Below, piece by piece: positions 43,593 through 52,525 of a stretch of DNA of 54,516 nucleotides. Location: positions 1 to 54,516 of the forward strand of contig NZ_JAIMCB010000022.1 of NCBI RefSeq assembly GCF_025499425.1, in the 5' to 3' direction. A program made the translations under genes and the position numbers. How positions within the stretch are numbered: the first letter of the stretch is position 1; the number at the start of each line of letters is the position of its first letter. The notes beneath the pieces were generated by a model, which was not told the origin of the DNA, did no database searches, and saw only the letters and a list, made by a program, of their open reading frames with translations. The DNA is from Acidiferrimicrobium sp. IK (GTDB taxonomy: Bacteria > Actinomycetota > Acidimicrobiia > Acidimicrobiales > Palsa-688).

Positions 43593-44050
43593 CCGCCGGC
43601 CTGCCCCCCGGCGGCCAGTTGCCCCCGCCGCCGGTGGCCCAGGGCCACTACCAGCCGGTGGTCGTCCACCAGGGCATCGCCTACACCGCCGGGATGACCC
43701 CCCGCCGCGACGGCGCACTGATTTTCACCGGCCGGGTCGGCGCCGACTTGGACCCGGTCCAGGCCCGGCAGGCCACCGCCCTGGCAACCGCCAATGCCCT
43801 TTCCGCGGTTGCCGCCGGCGCCGGTGGCCTGGACCGGGTCGAACGGGTGCTGACCATGACGGTGTGGATCGCCGCTGCCGCCGACTTCACCGGCCACACA
43901 GCGGTGGCAGACGGCGGCTCGGCGCTGCTCGCGGACATGCTGGGCAGCCCCCCGGCCGCCCGGGCTGCCATCGGGGTGACTTCCCTGCCCGGCGGGGCGC
44001 CGGTGGAGGTCGCCTTGGTGGCCGCCATTCGGGCCGCCGGTGACCTCTGA
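43589..44050 (+). CDS. RidA/YjgF-family protein
   Basis: 153 residues from GTG 43589 (GTGA overlap with the previous gene). The single RidA domain shows 'PVVVHQGIAYTAGMTPRRDG', 'AVAAGAGGLDRVERVLTMTVWI', quoted for position, 'PPAARAAIGVTSLPGGAPVEV' and an intact Arg in 'AARAAIG'-type context with a Glu after 'GGAP'. RidA proteins hydrolyse reactive enamine/imine intermediates such as 2-aminoacrylate. A RidA placed within a catabolic operon often acts as a dedicated deaminase, so it suggests that an amino or imino compound is formed in the pathway. The stop overlaps the malic-enzyme start by one base (TGATG). The family call is firm; the actual enamine is unknown. Confidence 0.85.
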   Translation: MTAGLPPGGQLPPPPVAQGHYQPVVVHQGIAYTAGMTPRRDGALIFTGRVGADLDPVQARQATALATANALSAVAAGAGGLDRVERVLTMTVWIAAAADFTGHTAVADGGSALLADMLGSPPAARAAIGVTSLPGGAPVEVALVAAIRAAGDL

Positions 44051-45483
44051 TGGTCGACTTCACCAACCCCAGCCCGGCGTCGACGCTTTTGGCCGCCGAG
44101 CCCAGCCCTGGCTTCAGCGTCACCCTGCGGGTGTCGGTCCCTAACACCGCGACCGCCACTGGTGACCTGGTGGCCACGGTGACCGCCTCCCAGGCGGTGC
44201 TGACCGCTCTCGATGTTGTGGAGTCCCTCGGGGACTACCTCACCGTCGACGTCAGCTGTGACGCCCTCGGGGCGGAGCATATGCGCCTCGTGGCGAGTCG
44301 TCTCGAGAGCCTCCCCGGCGTGGAGGTCCGCAACGTCAGCGACCGGACCTTCCTATCGCACCTGGGCGGCAAGATCTCCGTCTCGGCCCGGGCGCCCATC
44401 GCTCATCGCGATGATCTGGCCCGCATCTACACCCCCGGGGTGGCCAGGGTTTGCGAGGCCATCTACCGCCATCCCGACGACGTCTACAACCTGACGATGA
44501 AGCGCAACACCGTTGCCGTGGTCACTGACGGGTCGGCCGTTCTCGGGCTTGGCAACCTGGGTGCGGAGGCTGCTCTGCCGGTTATGGAGGGCAAGGCCGT
44601 TCTGTTCAAGCGGTTCGCCGACGTGGACGCCTGGCCGGTGTGCCTGGCAACCCAGGACGTGGACGAGATTGTCCGCACCGTGGAGATCATTGCCCCCGCT
44701 TACGGCGGTATCAACCTGGAGGATATTGCCGCGCCTCGCTGCTTCGAGATCGAGCAGCGCCTGCGAGCCAGCCTGGACATCCCGGTATTCCACGACGACC
44801 AGCATGGCACTGCCATCGCCGTGCTGGCAGCGCTGTGGAACGCCCTGGCGCTAGTTGGAAAGCGCCTGGAGGACGCCCGCATTGTGGTGTCGGGAGTGGG
44901 GGCGGCGGGGACTGCGGTCATCCATCTCCTGCTGGCCGCCGGGGCCACCGACATCGTGGCTTCCGACCGCGACGGGGTTCTTTACGATGGCAAGGCGGGT
45001 CTCATCGGCCCGTGCCAGGAGGTCGCCCTGCGCACCAACTCCCGCCGGCTAACCGGTCGGCTAGCCGACATCATGCCCGGCGCTGATGTGTTCATTGGCG
45101 TCAGTGTTGGGGACCTGCTCGGCGAACACGACGTGGCTGCAATGGCACCCGATTCGATCGTCTTCGCCCTGGCCAACCCCCGCCCCGAGGTAGACCTGCG
45201 CGTGGCCCGTCGTCACGCCGCGGTGGTGGCGTCGGGCCGCAGCGACGACATAAACCAGATCAACAACGTGCTGGTGTTCCCCGGGTTCTTCCGCGGCCTT
45301 CTCGACGCCCGCTGTCGGCGGGTCACCACCAGCATGGAGTTGGCCGCGGCGCGGGCCCTTGCCTCCATGGTGACTCCCGAGCGGCGCAGTGCCAGCTACA
45401 TCATCCCGAACGTGTTCGACCCCAACGTGGTCCCTGCTATTGCCAGGACCGTTACCGAGGCGGCCCGAGCCGAAGCGGTCTGA
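44050..45483 (+). CDS. NAD(P)-dependent malic enzyme with N-terminal ACT domain
   Basis: 477 residues from ATG 44050. The N-terminal 80 residues form an ACT-like ligand-binding domain ('TLRVSVPNTATATGDLVATV', 'VVESLGDYLTVDVSCD'). The malic-enzyme core follows: 'IYTPGVARVCEAI' with the catalytic Tyr, 'EGKAVLFKRFADVDAW' with Lys, 'DIPVFHDDQHGTA' with the metal-binding Asp residues, Rossmann 'VVSGVGAAGTAVIHLLLAAG', quoted in part, and 'INNVLVFPGFFRG'. It converts malate to pyruvate and CO2 with NAD(P)+. In an operon with two aldehyde dehydrogenases it may drain C4 acids derived from the substrate. The ACT domain suggests allosteric control by an amino acid. The stop is followed by 179 bases before the rubredoxin-like gene, which may contain an internal promoter. 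Confidence 0.88.
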   Translation: MVDFTNPSPASTLLAAEPSPGFSVTLRVSVPNTATATGDLVATVTASQAVLTALDVVESLGDYLTVDVSCDALGAEHMRLVASRLESLPGVEVRNVSDRTFLSHLGGKISVSARAPIAHRDDLARIYTPGVARVCEAIYRHPDDVYNLTMKRNTVAVVTDGSAVLGLGNLGAEAALPVMEGKAVLFKRFADVDAWPVCLATQDVDEIVRTVEIIAPAYGGINLEDIAAPRCFEIEQRLRASLDIPVFHDDQHGTAIAVLAALWNALALVGKRLEDARIVVSGVGAAGTAVIHLLLAAGATDIVASDRDGVLYDGKAGLIGPCQEVALRTNSRRLTGRLADIMPGADVFIGVSVGDLLGEHDVAAMAPDSIVFALANPRPEVDLRVARRHAAVVASGRSDDINQINNVLVFPGFFRGLLDARCRRVTTSMELAAARALASMVTPERRSASYIIPNVFDPNVVPAIARTVTEAARAEAV

Positions 45484-45662
45484 CCTGGAAACGGGACAGC
45501 CGGGAACCCGACCGGTGCCGGGGGTGCCTGTGCAGGATGCACGATTCTCCTCAGGGTCTCCGTGCTGTCTGTTCATTGTTCCACCCGTCACCGGCTGCCA
45601 GGCTGGGCGACATCGGGGCATGGCGCCCGACCAGCGGAGACAGGGAAGGACCGTCGGGCTAG

Positions 45663-45920
45663 ATGTCGACAGCACTGACAGATCGGGAGCTGGATCTTCT
45701 TGATCCCGAAGAGATAGCGGCGGGGGTTCGAATCATCTTCGATGACTTCGAGCTTCAGGTGTCCGACGGAGTCAAGGTACTCCTCGGCGAGGACGGCACC
45801 GTCACCTACCGGTGGCGCTGCACAGTGTGTGGCTACGTCCACGAGGGTGTCGAGCCGCCTCGGTGGTGTCCCTTGTGCGGGGCCGAAAATGACCTTTTTG
45901 TAAGGGACGAGGCGGCATAG
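45663..45920 (+). CDS. Rubredoxin-like (rubrerythrin-type) iron protein
   Basis: 85 residues. The C-terminal 40 form a rubredoxin-like knuckle with Cys53 and Cys56 ('RCTVCGYVHEG') and Cys69 and Cys72 ('PPRWCPLCGAEND'), as in rubrerythrin tails, which binds one Fe. The first 45 residues are acidic and may pair with a partner. It is two bases from the following ALDH start, so it belongs to the catabolic operon. Together with the HDO and the ETF fusion it suggests an electron-transfer chain, either supplying the diiron oxidase or taking electrons from a dehydrogenase. No enzyme of the reductase type is seen in the window. The metal ligands are all present. Confidence 0.82.
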   Translation: MSTALTDRELDLLDPEEIAAGVRIIFDDFELQVSDGVKVLLGEDGTVTYRWRCTVCGYVHEGVEPPRWCPLCGAENDLFVRDEAA

Positions 45921-45922
45921 TT

Positions 45923-47317
45923 ATGGACATTCGCAGCGTCAACCCAGCCGCCCCCTCCGACGTCGTGGCGGAGATCGCCTCTACCACGCCCGACGAGCTG
46001 GAAAAGATCCTGGACGCGGCTGTCGACGCACAGCTTGGCTGGGCCCGTACCACCCCGTCCCGCCGGGCTGCGGTCATGGGCGCCATCGCCGCCGGGCTGG
46101 CCGCCAGCTCGGACGAGCTGGTCGCCCTTATCGTCCGGGAGGAAGGCAAGACCGTGGCCGAGGCCACGGTCGAGGTCATCAAGTCGGCCGAGCAGTTCAC
46201 CTTCGCCGCCCAGTTGGCCTACATGGTCGAGGGCACCCAATTCCCCGAGGAGGAGCCAGGCACCGCGGCCTATACGCTGCGATCCCCGCTGGGGGTGGTT
46301 GGTGCCATCACACCCTGGAACTTCCCCCTTTCACTGCCCGCCCGAAAGCTGGCCGCTGCTCTGGCTGTCGGCAACGCGGCAGTGTTCAAGCCGTCGCCGG
46401 TCGTGGCGGCCGCCGGGGACCGGCTGGTCCGCATTATCAACGACGCCGGTATGCCCGCCGGATTGTTGGGCCTCGTGCAGGGCGCCGACCCGGCCACCAT
46501 GGCCGCGCTGGCCGGCGATCCCCGGCTGAGGGCTGTGACCTTTACGGGATCCGATGGCGTAGGTGAGCGCCTAGCTGGCTCGCTGCACCGCTTCGCCAGA
46601 ATCCAGATGGAGCTGGGCGGCCGCAACGCGGCGGTGGTCGCCGCCGACGCCGACTTGAAGCGCGCTGCCACCGATATCGCCAAGGCGGCGTTCGGCCAGG
46701 CCGGCCAGACCTGCACCGCCACCGACCGGGTCCTAGTCGAGCGCTCCGTCGCCGACCGGCTCACCGAGATGCTGAGCGCTCGGGTGTCTGAGCTCGTGGT
46801 CGGCCCCGGCGTCCGCCCCGACGTCAGCTTCGGGCCGGTCGCCACGGCCGAGCAGAAGTCGCGCCTGGAAGCCGTTTTCGCCTCTGCCCGCCATGCCGGC
46901 TGCCGGCTTCTGGCGCAAGGTCGCATCGCCGAGGACGTGGACCCCGACGGCTACTGGGTGGCGCCCGTCCTCTACGGCGACGTCCCCGCCGATCACCGCC
47001 TGCTTCGCGAGGAGATGTTCGGTCCGGTGCTCAGCATCGTCGCTGTCGACTCGGTAGCCGAGGCGGTCCGTGACATCAACGCCGACGGGCACGGTCTCGT
47101 CGCCGCCCTCCACACCGCCAGTCTGACCACCGCGAGCCGCTTCGCCCGGGACGTGCGCTGTGGGCTGGTGAAGATCAACGGCAGGACCACAGGCAACGGC
47201 GTGGCTCCTCCCTTCGGGGGGTGGCGGGCGTCCAGCTCCGGCGCCTTCCCCGAGGGTGGGCGTCAGGCCATCGACTTCTTTACCGAGACCAAGACCGTCT
47301 ACAGCACCTACGACTGA
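45923..47317 (+). CDS. Aldehyde dehydrogenase 2
   Basis: 464 residues from ATG 45923. A complete ALDH: 'ITPWNFPLSLPARKL', 'FTGSDGVGERL', catalytic Glu230 in 'MELGGRNAAV', Cys264 in 'GQTCTATDRV', and 'EEMFGPVLSIV'. It is shorter at the N-terminus than ALDH 1 and more like semialdehyde dehydrogenases (succinate or 2,5-dioxovalerate type). In the operon it lies between the rubredoxin-like and GlcG-like genes. It probably handles a different aldehyde from the first enzyme, for example a semialdehyde. The cofactor is NAD or NADP; specificity cannot be read from motifs alone. Confidence 0.86.
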   Translation: MDIRSVNPAAPSDVVAEIASTTPDELEKILDAAVDAQLGWARTTPSRRAAVMGAIAAGLAASSDELVALIVREEGKTVAEATVEVIKSAEQFTFAAQLAYMVEGTQFPEEEPGTAAYTLRSPLGVVGAITPWNFPLSLPARKLAAALAVGNAAVFKPSPVVAAAGDRLVRIINDAGMPAGLLGLVQGADPATMAALAGDPRLRAVTFTGSDGVGERLAGSLHRFARIQMELGGRNAAVVAADADLKRAATDIAKAAFGQAGQTCTATDRVLVERSVADRLTEMLSARVSELVVGPGVRPDVSFGPVATAEQKSRLEAVFASARHAGCRLLAQGRIAEDVDPDGYWVAPVLYGDVPADHRLLREEMFGPVLSIVAVDSVAEAVRDINADGHGLVAALHTASLTTASRFARDVRCGLVKINGRTTGNGVAPPFGGWRASSSGAFPEGGRQAIDFFTETKTVYSTYD

Positions 47318-47352
47318 CAACAGGCACAGATCATCGAACAGGAAGGAAACCA

Positions 47353-47847
47353 GTGCACAAGGTCTATCGAATTGACCTAGAGGATGCGCTCGTCGTGTTG
47401 AGGGCAGCGGAGGAGGAAGCGGAACGGATCGGGGTCAAAGAGACCGTCTGTATCGCCGACGATGGCGGGCACATCGTGGCCCTCCACCGCATGACTGGCG
47501 CCCGTCTGACGGGCGTGGAGATCGCCACGGCCAAGGCATTCACGTCGGCCGGGCACCAGCGGGCCACGCACCTCTTCAACGAGCCGCCCAACGGCCCCGC
47601 CCTGCCGGGCAATGAGGCCTTTGGCATCAACCAGATGATCCCTGGCCGGTTCGCCATTTTCGTCGGCGGTTTTCCGCTGGTCCACGACGGCCAGGTGGTC
47701 GCCGCCATCGGCGTGAGCGGCGGCAACGGCACCCAGGACAAGGCGGTGGGAGCAGCAGCCATCGCCGCCTTCGAGCGGTTGATGGCCGACGGCGACGGTG
47801 ACGTCGGCGGCAATGGCAGGACGGCGGCCGGTTCTAGGGCCGGCTGA
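47353..47847 (+). CDS. GlcG/HbpS-family protein
   Basis: 164 residues from GTG 47353, with AGGAAGGAAA before it. The domain is the GlcG/HbpS type ('ETVCIADDGGHIVALHRMTGA', quoted for position, 'TAKAFTSAGHQRATHLF', 'FVGGFPLVHDGQVVAAIGVSGG'). Members bind heme or other ligands (HbpS of Streptomyces) and are often found in operons for glycolate, diols and other small oxidised compounds, with unclear function. No signal peptide is present, so it is cytoplasmic. The last 20 residues are Gly/Asp-rich and variable. It sits 32 bases before the ETF fusion. A ligand-sensing or detoxifying role is a guess. Confidence 0.78.
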   Translation: MHKVYRIDLEDALVVLRAAEEEAERIGVKETVCIADDGGHIVALHRMTGARLTGVEIATAKAFTSAGHQRATHLFNEPPNGPALPGNEAFGINQMIPGRFAIFVGGFPLVHDGQVVAAIGVSGGNGTQDKAVGAAAIAAFERLMADGDGDVGGNGRTAAGSRAG

Positions 47848-47879
47848 CCCGGGCAGGAAGAAGGAGGGGGAGAGCTCTT

Positions 47880-49685
47880 ATGAAGATCCTGGTGGCGGTC
47901 AAGGTGGTCCCGGCTCCCGGCGCGGTGCGGTTCGATGAGGGCCTGAATCGCATCGTGCGCGAGGGGGTGGCCAGCATGGTCAATCCGCTGGACCTGTTGG
48001 CACTGGACGTGGCTCTGGCTGGCAGGTCCTGCTCAGACGGGCAGGAGGTGGTGGCTTTGACTATGGGCCCCCCAGGCATTGGGGTTCTCCTCGATGAGGT
48101 CGCCGGCCTGGGTGTGGACCGCGTAATCCATCTGTGTGACGGCGGCCTGGCTGGCGCTGACACTTTGGCCACGTCCCGCGCCCTGGCACAGGCCATGCGG
48201 ATCGAGCAGGCCGACGTGCTCCTCTGCGGTCGCAGTGCCATGGATGGCGGCACCGCCCAGACCCCCGCCCAGATCGCCGAGATCGCCGGGCTGGCCTTCG
48301 CCTCCGGTGTGGTCGCGATGGAGTTCGGCGACCGATACGTCACCGTAGTAGAGGAGACCGACGATGGGGAGAACCGGCGTATCCTGCCGACCCCGGCAGT
48401 TATCAGTGTGGAGGCGGGATGCGCTGCCGGACCGGCGGCCCCCGTCGCCCGGTCCGGCTCCATCGAAGTGTGGGACATCGAGCGCTTGGGCGGTGACCCG
48501 GCGGGGTACGGCATTCGCGGGTCACGCACCTACGTGCAGAACGTCACCGATATCAGACACGTTCGGTCGGGCCGGACCGCCGGGCTGGACGAGGCCATCG
48601 AGGTGATCAACGCCCGCGTCGCGGTCCCGCTCGGCGACGTCCCCGTCGTTGAAGCCTTCGCCCCCGAGAGCGGAGCCCGGCCTATATGGATGATGGCCGA
48701 GAGTCGGGGCGATGATCTGCATCCGACATCCCTGGAAGGCCTGGCCTGTGCCCGCAGGGTGGCGGGACGGCTGAACGCCCAGGTGGTGGCGGTGTTCCTA
48801 GGAGACTCAGCGGGGACCCGACCGGATCGATTGATCGCCGCCGGTGCTGACCGGGTGCTGGTCGGAACCGCGGCCCACCTCGAGGGGCAGCCGGCCGAGG
48901 TGATGGCCGCAGCCCTGGCTCCCCTAATCGAGCAGCATCAGCCGGTCGCGGTCATCGCCCCTTGGTCGAGCCGTGGCCGTCACTACCTTCCCCGGGTAGC
49001 GGCTCGACTCGAGCTAGGCCTAACCGGCGACTTCGTGGGCCTAGACACCGCTCCTCACCCAGCGGGCGGCGGCCGCACAGACCTAGTGTGGCTAAAGCCG
49101 GCCTGGTGCGGCAGTGCCATGGCACGGGTCGTGGCTCGCACAACGCCGGCACTTGGGACCCTGCGCCCCGGGGCTTGCCAGCCGCTGGCCCTCGACCATG
49201 GGCGGACTGGGACGGTCGAAACAGTCGAACTCGACGAATCGGCCCTCGCTGCAGCCGCCAGCGTGCTCGGTGCCGGGGGCCAGCCGTCGCACCCCTCCGC
49301 CATGGAGGGTGACTTGGCGTCCGTCCTATTGTGCGTGGGCGCCGGGGTTGACCCCAGGCTGGCCGACCGGCTGCAGCGACAGGTCGAGACCCGAGGATGG
49401 GGATTCGGTGGCACCGCTGCTGCGGTTGCCGGAGGGCTGGTCGCCTCACGGGCTGAGGTATCCCTTGTCAAGCGATCTATCTCGCCGTCGGTGTTCATCG
49501 GGGTGGACCTTGAGGGCCCTCGAGACTTGGACCCAGTGCGCGGCGCCGGCTTGGTGGTGACCGTGGGAGCGGACATGGTCCCCGAGCTGGCTGACCACAG
49601 CGACCTTGTGGTCGCCGTGGGCGCGGCCGAGCTGGCCGCCGCCCTGGAGAACGCGACAGCCGCGGTGGCATCGGCCCGTACCTGA
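47880..49685 (+). CDS. Fused EtfB-EtfA-type electron transfer flavoprotein with degenerate FAD site
   Basis: 601 residues with AGGAGG before ATG 47880. Residues 1-255 are an EtfB-type subunit ('MKILVAVKVVPAPGAVRF', 'MVNPLDLLALDVAL', 'LLCGRSAMDGGTAQTPAQIAEIAG', quoted for position). About 265-601 are EtfA-type, with 'LACARRVAGRLNAQVVAVFLG' and 'ARLELGLTGDFVGLD' in the middle. In normal EtfA the C-terminal FAD site reads GASR...GQTG...GISG...NKD. Here the matching stretch is 'GGTAAAVAGG' (Ala513 where Arg is expected), 'VKRSISPSVFIGVDL' without the TG, and 'VTVGADMVPELADHS' without NKD. FAD binding of the usual kind is therefore doubtful. Fused ETFs are uncommon. It lies at the end of the enzyme operon and could be a structural, AMP-binding or altered electron carrier. 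Confidence 0.75.
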   Translation: MKILVAVKVVPAPGAVRFDEGLNRIVREGVASMVNPLDLLALDVALAGRSCSDGQEVVALTMGPPGIGVLLDEVAGLGVDRVIHLCDGGLAGADTLATSRALAQAMRIEQADVLLCGRSAMDGGTAQTPAQIAEIAGLAFASGVVAMEFGDRYVTVVEETDDGENRRILPTPAVISVEAGCAAGPAAPVARSGSIEVWDIERLGGDPAGYGIRGSRTYVQNVTDIRHVRSGRTAGLDEAIEVINARVAVPLGDVPVVEAFAPESGARPIWMMAESRGDDLHPTSLEGLACARRVAGRLNAQVVAVFLGDSAGTRPDRLIAAGADRVLVGTAAHLEGQPAEVMAAALAPLIEQHQPVAVIAPWSSRGRHYLPRVAARLELGLTGDFVGLDTAPHPAGGGRTDLVWLKPAWCGSAMARVVARTTPALGTLRPGACQPLALDHGRTGTVETVELDESALAAAASVLGAGGQPSHPSAMEGDLASVLLCVGAGVDPRLADRLQRQVETRGWGFGGTAAAVAGGLVASRAEVSLVKRSISPSVFIGVDLEGPRDLDPVRGAGLVVTVGADMVPELADHSDLVVAVGAAELAAALENATAAVASART

Positions 49686-50241
49686 CAACCGGCGGGCGAG
49701 CCGACTACCATCGACGTGTTTTCTACTTGGTAAGTCGCTGGTCGGGGGGCTGGTTAATGGACTTGTGTCACCAGAAAGTTGCGGTATTCGGGTTAGCTCG
49801 ATGGCGCGAGCCCGGGCTTTACGCGGCATTGTCTCTGCACGGTTGTAGTCCTTGGCGCGGCTACTGGCACACCTCCCAGACGGCTTTCGGCCGGCGCTGA
49901 CGGCGCTGAAACATGGCGTTAACCGTCCCCGCATCGGCCCGTGACGGGCCGTCGTTAGGGTTTCTGCCATGGACGAGACAGCATGTTTCCCTACCTCAAT
50001 TCAACTCTTGCTTCGGAGTAGTTCCCGTAGAAGACGGCTCCGACAGCTCGCTATTACCGACGATGGCGGCCAGGGAGCTCTTCGTCATCCCGCCCATGTG
50101 GATCGCTGGCAGCTATGCACCCTGTACATGGAAGTGCCCCTTGGGCATCCGTACACTTCGCAACATCAGAGTTCGAGTACCGCACAGGTCCGGGAATGTC
50201 GGACCGGGGACTCACAATCCAACAGTGAGAAAGGGAAGAGT
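49686..50241. other. Intergenic region before the ABC importer
   Basis: About 555 bases without a supportable gene. It is the likely promoter region of the importer operon, and an in-frame open stretch from 49969 is less likely to be translated than the GTG 50242 start. A 10-base palindrome AGCCCGGGCT occurs near 49810, but its role is unknown. An AAGGGAAGAG ribosome binding site stands just before 50242. Confidence 0.45.
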
Positions 50242-51597
50242 GTGGGGGTTTCCCAGCAGGATCTTGGAGGAGCTGTTCTCGGCAAGCGGGGTCGCGTTTT
50301 CGCAGCAGTCGCATCCGTGGCCGTGGGGGCGCTGGCGCTGTCGGCATGCGGCAGCAGCGGCCAATCCACGACAGCAGCAGGATCAGGATCGTCCTCCGGA
50401 GGAGGAAGCGGATCCGGGGGACTGCAGATTGCGAACTTCGTGCCCTTCAGCGGAGCTGACGCCTCGTACGGCGACTTGGCGCTGTCGGGCTGCTACCCAG
50501 CGACCTACCTGATCAACAAGGCGGGCGGAGTGCTCGGTCACCAGCTCACCTGCACCAGTTCTGACACTCGTGGTGACCCCCAGGATGCGGTGCCGGCGGC
50601 CAACGCCCTCGTAGCGCACAGCAGCTCGGTGGTAGCGGTGTTCGGGCCCAGCTCGGACGAGGCGCTATCTACTGAGCCGCTCTTTCAACAGGCCCACATC
50701 CCGTCCTTCCTCATGACTGGCGACACCCAGTACGACTCAAATACCGACCCCTACATGTGGCGGCTAGTGCCACCCGACGCCGCTGAGGGCTATGCCATGG
50801 CGGCGTGGGCCGAGAGTAAGGGCTTCACCAGGGCGGCCGCGGTGTTCGCGACCGGCTCGCAGTCCCAGGCCGACGGCCCCGCTGCCATCTCCGGGTTCAA
50901 GAAGCTGGGCGGTCAGATCGTGGCCAACGTGCAGCTGACCCCTGGGCAGCCGTCCTACAGCACGGAGGCCCAGAAGGTGGCCAGTTCGCACCCGCAGGTC
51001 ATCTTTTACGACGGTTCTGCGCCCATGTCGGCCACCTTCTTCGCCGAACTGAAGCAACTGACCAACCTTCCTCCCACCTACGTGGTGGAGACCGAGGAGG
51101 AGCCCGCCTGGATCACCGCCGTGTCAGGGGCCATCGGTGCCAGCGCGCTGCAGTCCTTCACTGCCTTCGAGGCGTCCACCCCATCCACCTCGACCGCCGG
51201 CTGGCAGACATTCAACCAAGCCATGCACAACGCCCCGAAAAATGTGCCGAGCATCAACCAGTACCTGAAGGACCCTTTCACCCTGTCCTACTACGACGCC
51301 GCCAACCTGGTTGCGTTGGCCATGGTGGAGGCCCATTCGATCAAGCCAACGGTGTACAACTCGGACATCATGGGCCTGACCGAGGCTGGGGCCGGCAAGA
51401 CGGTGGTGCACGACTTCGCCACCGGGGTCAAGGACCTGCAGGCGGGCCAGAAGATTCAGTATGTCGGCGCGCTCGGCCAAATCAGTCTGGACCCACACCA
51501 CAACATTGCTGCGGACTTCAACGCCTTGACCGAGAGCAGCAACCCGCAGGTCCTCGGCCAAGCCCCCACCGATCTGATGGTCAAGGCGGCGGGGTGA
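50242..51597 (+). CDS. Branched-chain-amino-acid-type ABC substrate-binding lipoprotein
   Basis: 451 residues from GTG 50242. A signal peptide ('RGRVFAAVASVAVGALALSAC') ends in a lipobox LSAC with Cys36 as the lipidation site. A Ser/Gly-rich linker and a Peripla_BP_6-type two-lobe binding fold follow: 'FVPFSGADASYGDLALSGCYP', quoted for position, 'NKAGGVLGHQLTC', 'VVAVFGPSSDEAL', 'YMWRLVPPDAAEGYAMAAWA' and 'NLVALAMVEAHS'. Type I periplasmic binding proteins of this class take branched amino acids, amides, short acids or urea. It is first in the importer operon and lies downstream of the enzyme cluster. The imported compound is probably the pathway substrate, and this is the best gene for experimental identification of the ligand. 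Confidence 0.86.
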   Translation: MGVSQQDLGGAVLGKRGRVFAAVASVAVGALALSACGSSGQSTTAAGSGSSSGGGSGSGGLQIANFVPFSGADASYGDLALSGCYPATYLINKAGGVLGHQLTCTSSDTRGDPQDAVPAANALVAHSSSVVAVFGPSSDEALSTEPLFQQAHIPSFLMTGDTQYDSNTDPYMWRLVPPDAAEGYAMAAWAESKGFTRAAAVFATGSQSQADGPAAISGFKKLGGQIVANVQLTPGQPSYSTEAQKVASSHPQVIFYDGSAPMSATFFAELKQLTNLPPTYVVETEEEPAWITAVSGAIGASALQSFTAFEASTPSTSTAGWQTFNQAMHNAPKNVPSINQYLKDPFTLSYYDAANLVALAMVEAHSIKPTVYNSDIMGLTEAGAGKTVVHDFATGVKDLQAGQKIQYVGALGQISLDPHHNIAADFNALTESSNPQVLGQAPTDLMVKAAG

Positions 51598-51640
51598 TCA
51601 TGGTTGGCTGCCACTGCAGTCGGAAAGGAGGACGGCGGGC

Positions 51641-52525
51641 ATGAACTCCATGTTGAGCTCCCTCGGGTTTGGGATCGTCACTGCATCGATACTGCTGCCG
51701 GCAGCGGTCGGCTTCACCCTGCAGTTCTCCGCCACTGGCGTGTTGAACATCGCCTTTGGGGCGCAGATGACCTTCGCCGCCTACATCGCGTTCATATGCA
51801 CGCAGGCCGGGATGAGCATCTGGCTGGCACTAGTGCTGGGCGCGGTGTTCGGGGCGGTGTTCTCGGCACTGCTCAACCGGTTCCTTCTCGCTCGGTTCGC
51901 GAAGCGGGGAACGACGTTCTTCGGCATGGTGGTGGTGACCATCGCCCTGGCGCTTCTCATCGAGTATCTGGTTGAAATCATCTGGGGCACCATGTCGGTG
52001 AACTACCAGATGACCGGTACGGGCGTGGTTCACCTCGGGGCCATGTCATTCACCCACTCCCAACTGGTGGTAATGGCCATCGGACTGGGGATCGCAGTGG
52101 CGACCCATAGCCTCCTCAAGTACACCCGTATCGGCAAGGCGATCCGGGCGGTGGCCTCGAACACCGACCTGGCCCGCTCGAGCGGCGTCCCGGCCCAGCG
52201 GATCACGGACATCGCCTGGCTGATATCGGGCCTAATGGGTGGGGCAGCCGGGGTAATGCTCGGTATCAGCCTGTCGAGCGTCTCCTACACCATGGGTGAC
52301 ACGTTCCTTATCGAAATTATCGCCGCAGCCGTCCTTGGCGGGGTTGGCCAGGTGTACGGGGCGATGCTCGGGGCGTTAGCGATCGGCGTGCTGCTCGAGG
52401 AGAGCGCCATCGTGCTGGGCGGCGCGTATGCACCGATCAGTGCGTTCGCTGTACTCATCCTGGTCCTGTTGGTCCGACCCACCGGCATCATGGCCGGGGC
52501 GGCGGAAGCGAAGGGAATCGCCTAA
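51641..52525 (+). CDS. livH: LivH-type ABC permease
   Basis: 294 residues, ATG 51641 with an AAGGAGGACGGC leader. Eight to nine hydrophobic segments follow the LivH pattern: 'GFTLQFSATGVLNIAFGAQM', 'VSYTMGDTFLIEIIAAAVLG', 'LGGVGQVYGAMLGAL' and 'LVLLVRPTGIM'. It forms half of the membrane channel with the LivM-type protein encoded next, which begins directly after this stop. Imports the compound bound by the upstream lipoprotein. Confidence 0.88.
   Translation: MNSMLSSLGFGIVTASILLPAAVGFTLQFSATGVLNIAFGAQMTFAAYIAFICTQAGMSIWLALVLGAVFGAVFSALLNRFLLARFAKRGTTFFGMVVVTIALALLIEYLVEIIWGTMSVNYQMTGTGVVHLGAMSFTHSQLVVMAIGLGIAVATHSLLKYTRIGKAIRAVASNTDLARSSGVPAQRITDIAWLISGLMGGAAGVMLGISLSSVSYTMGDTFLIEIIAAAVLGGVGQVYGAMLGALAIGVLLEESAIVLGGAYAPISAFAVLILVLLVRPTGIMAGAAEAKGIA

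Noticed and set aside
49969..50241. Extended N-terminus of the substrate-binding lipoprotein
   Set aside because: It would bury the signal peptide and lipobox about 125 residues inside the protein; GTG 50242 has a good ribosome binding site.
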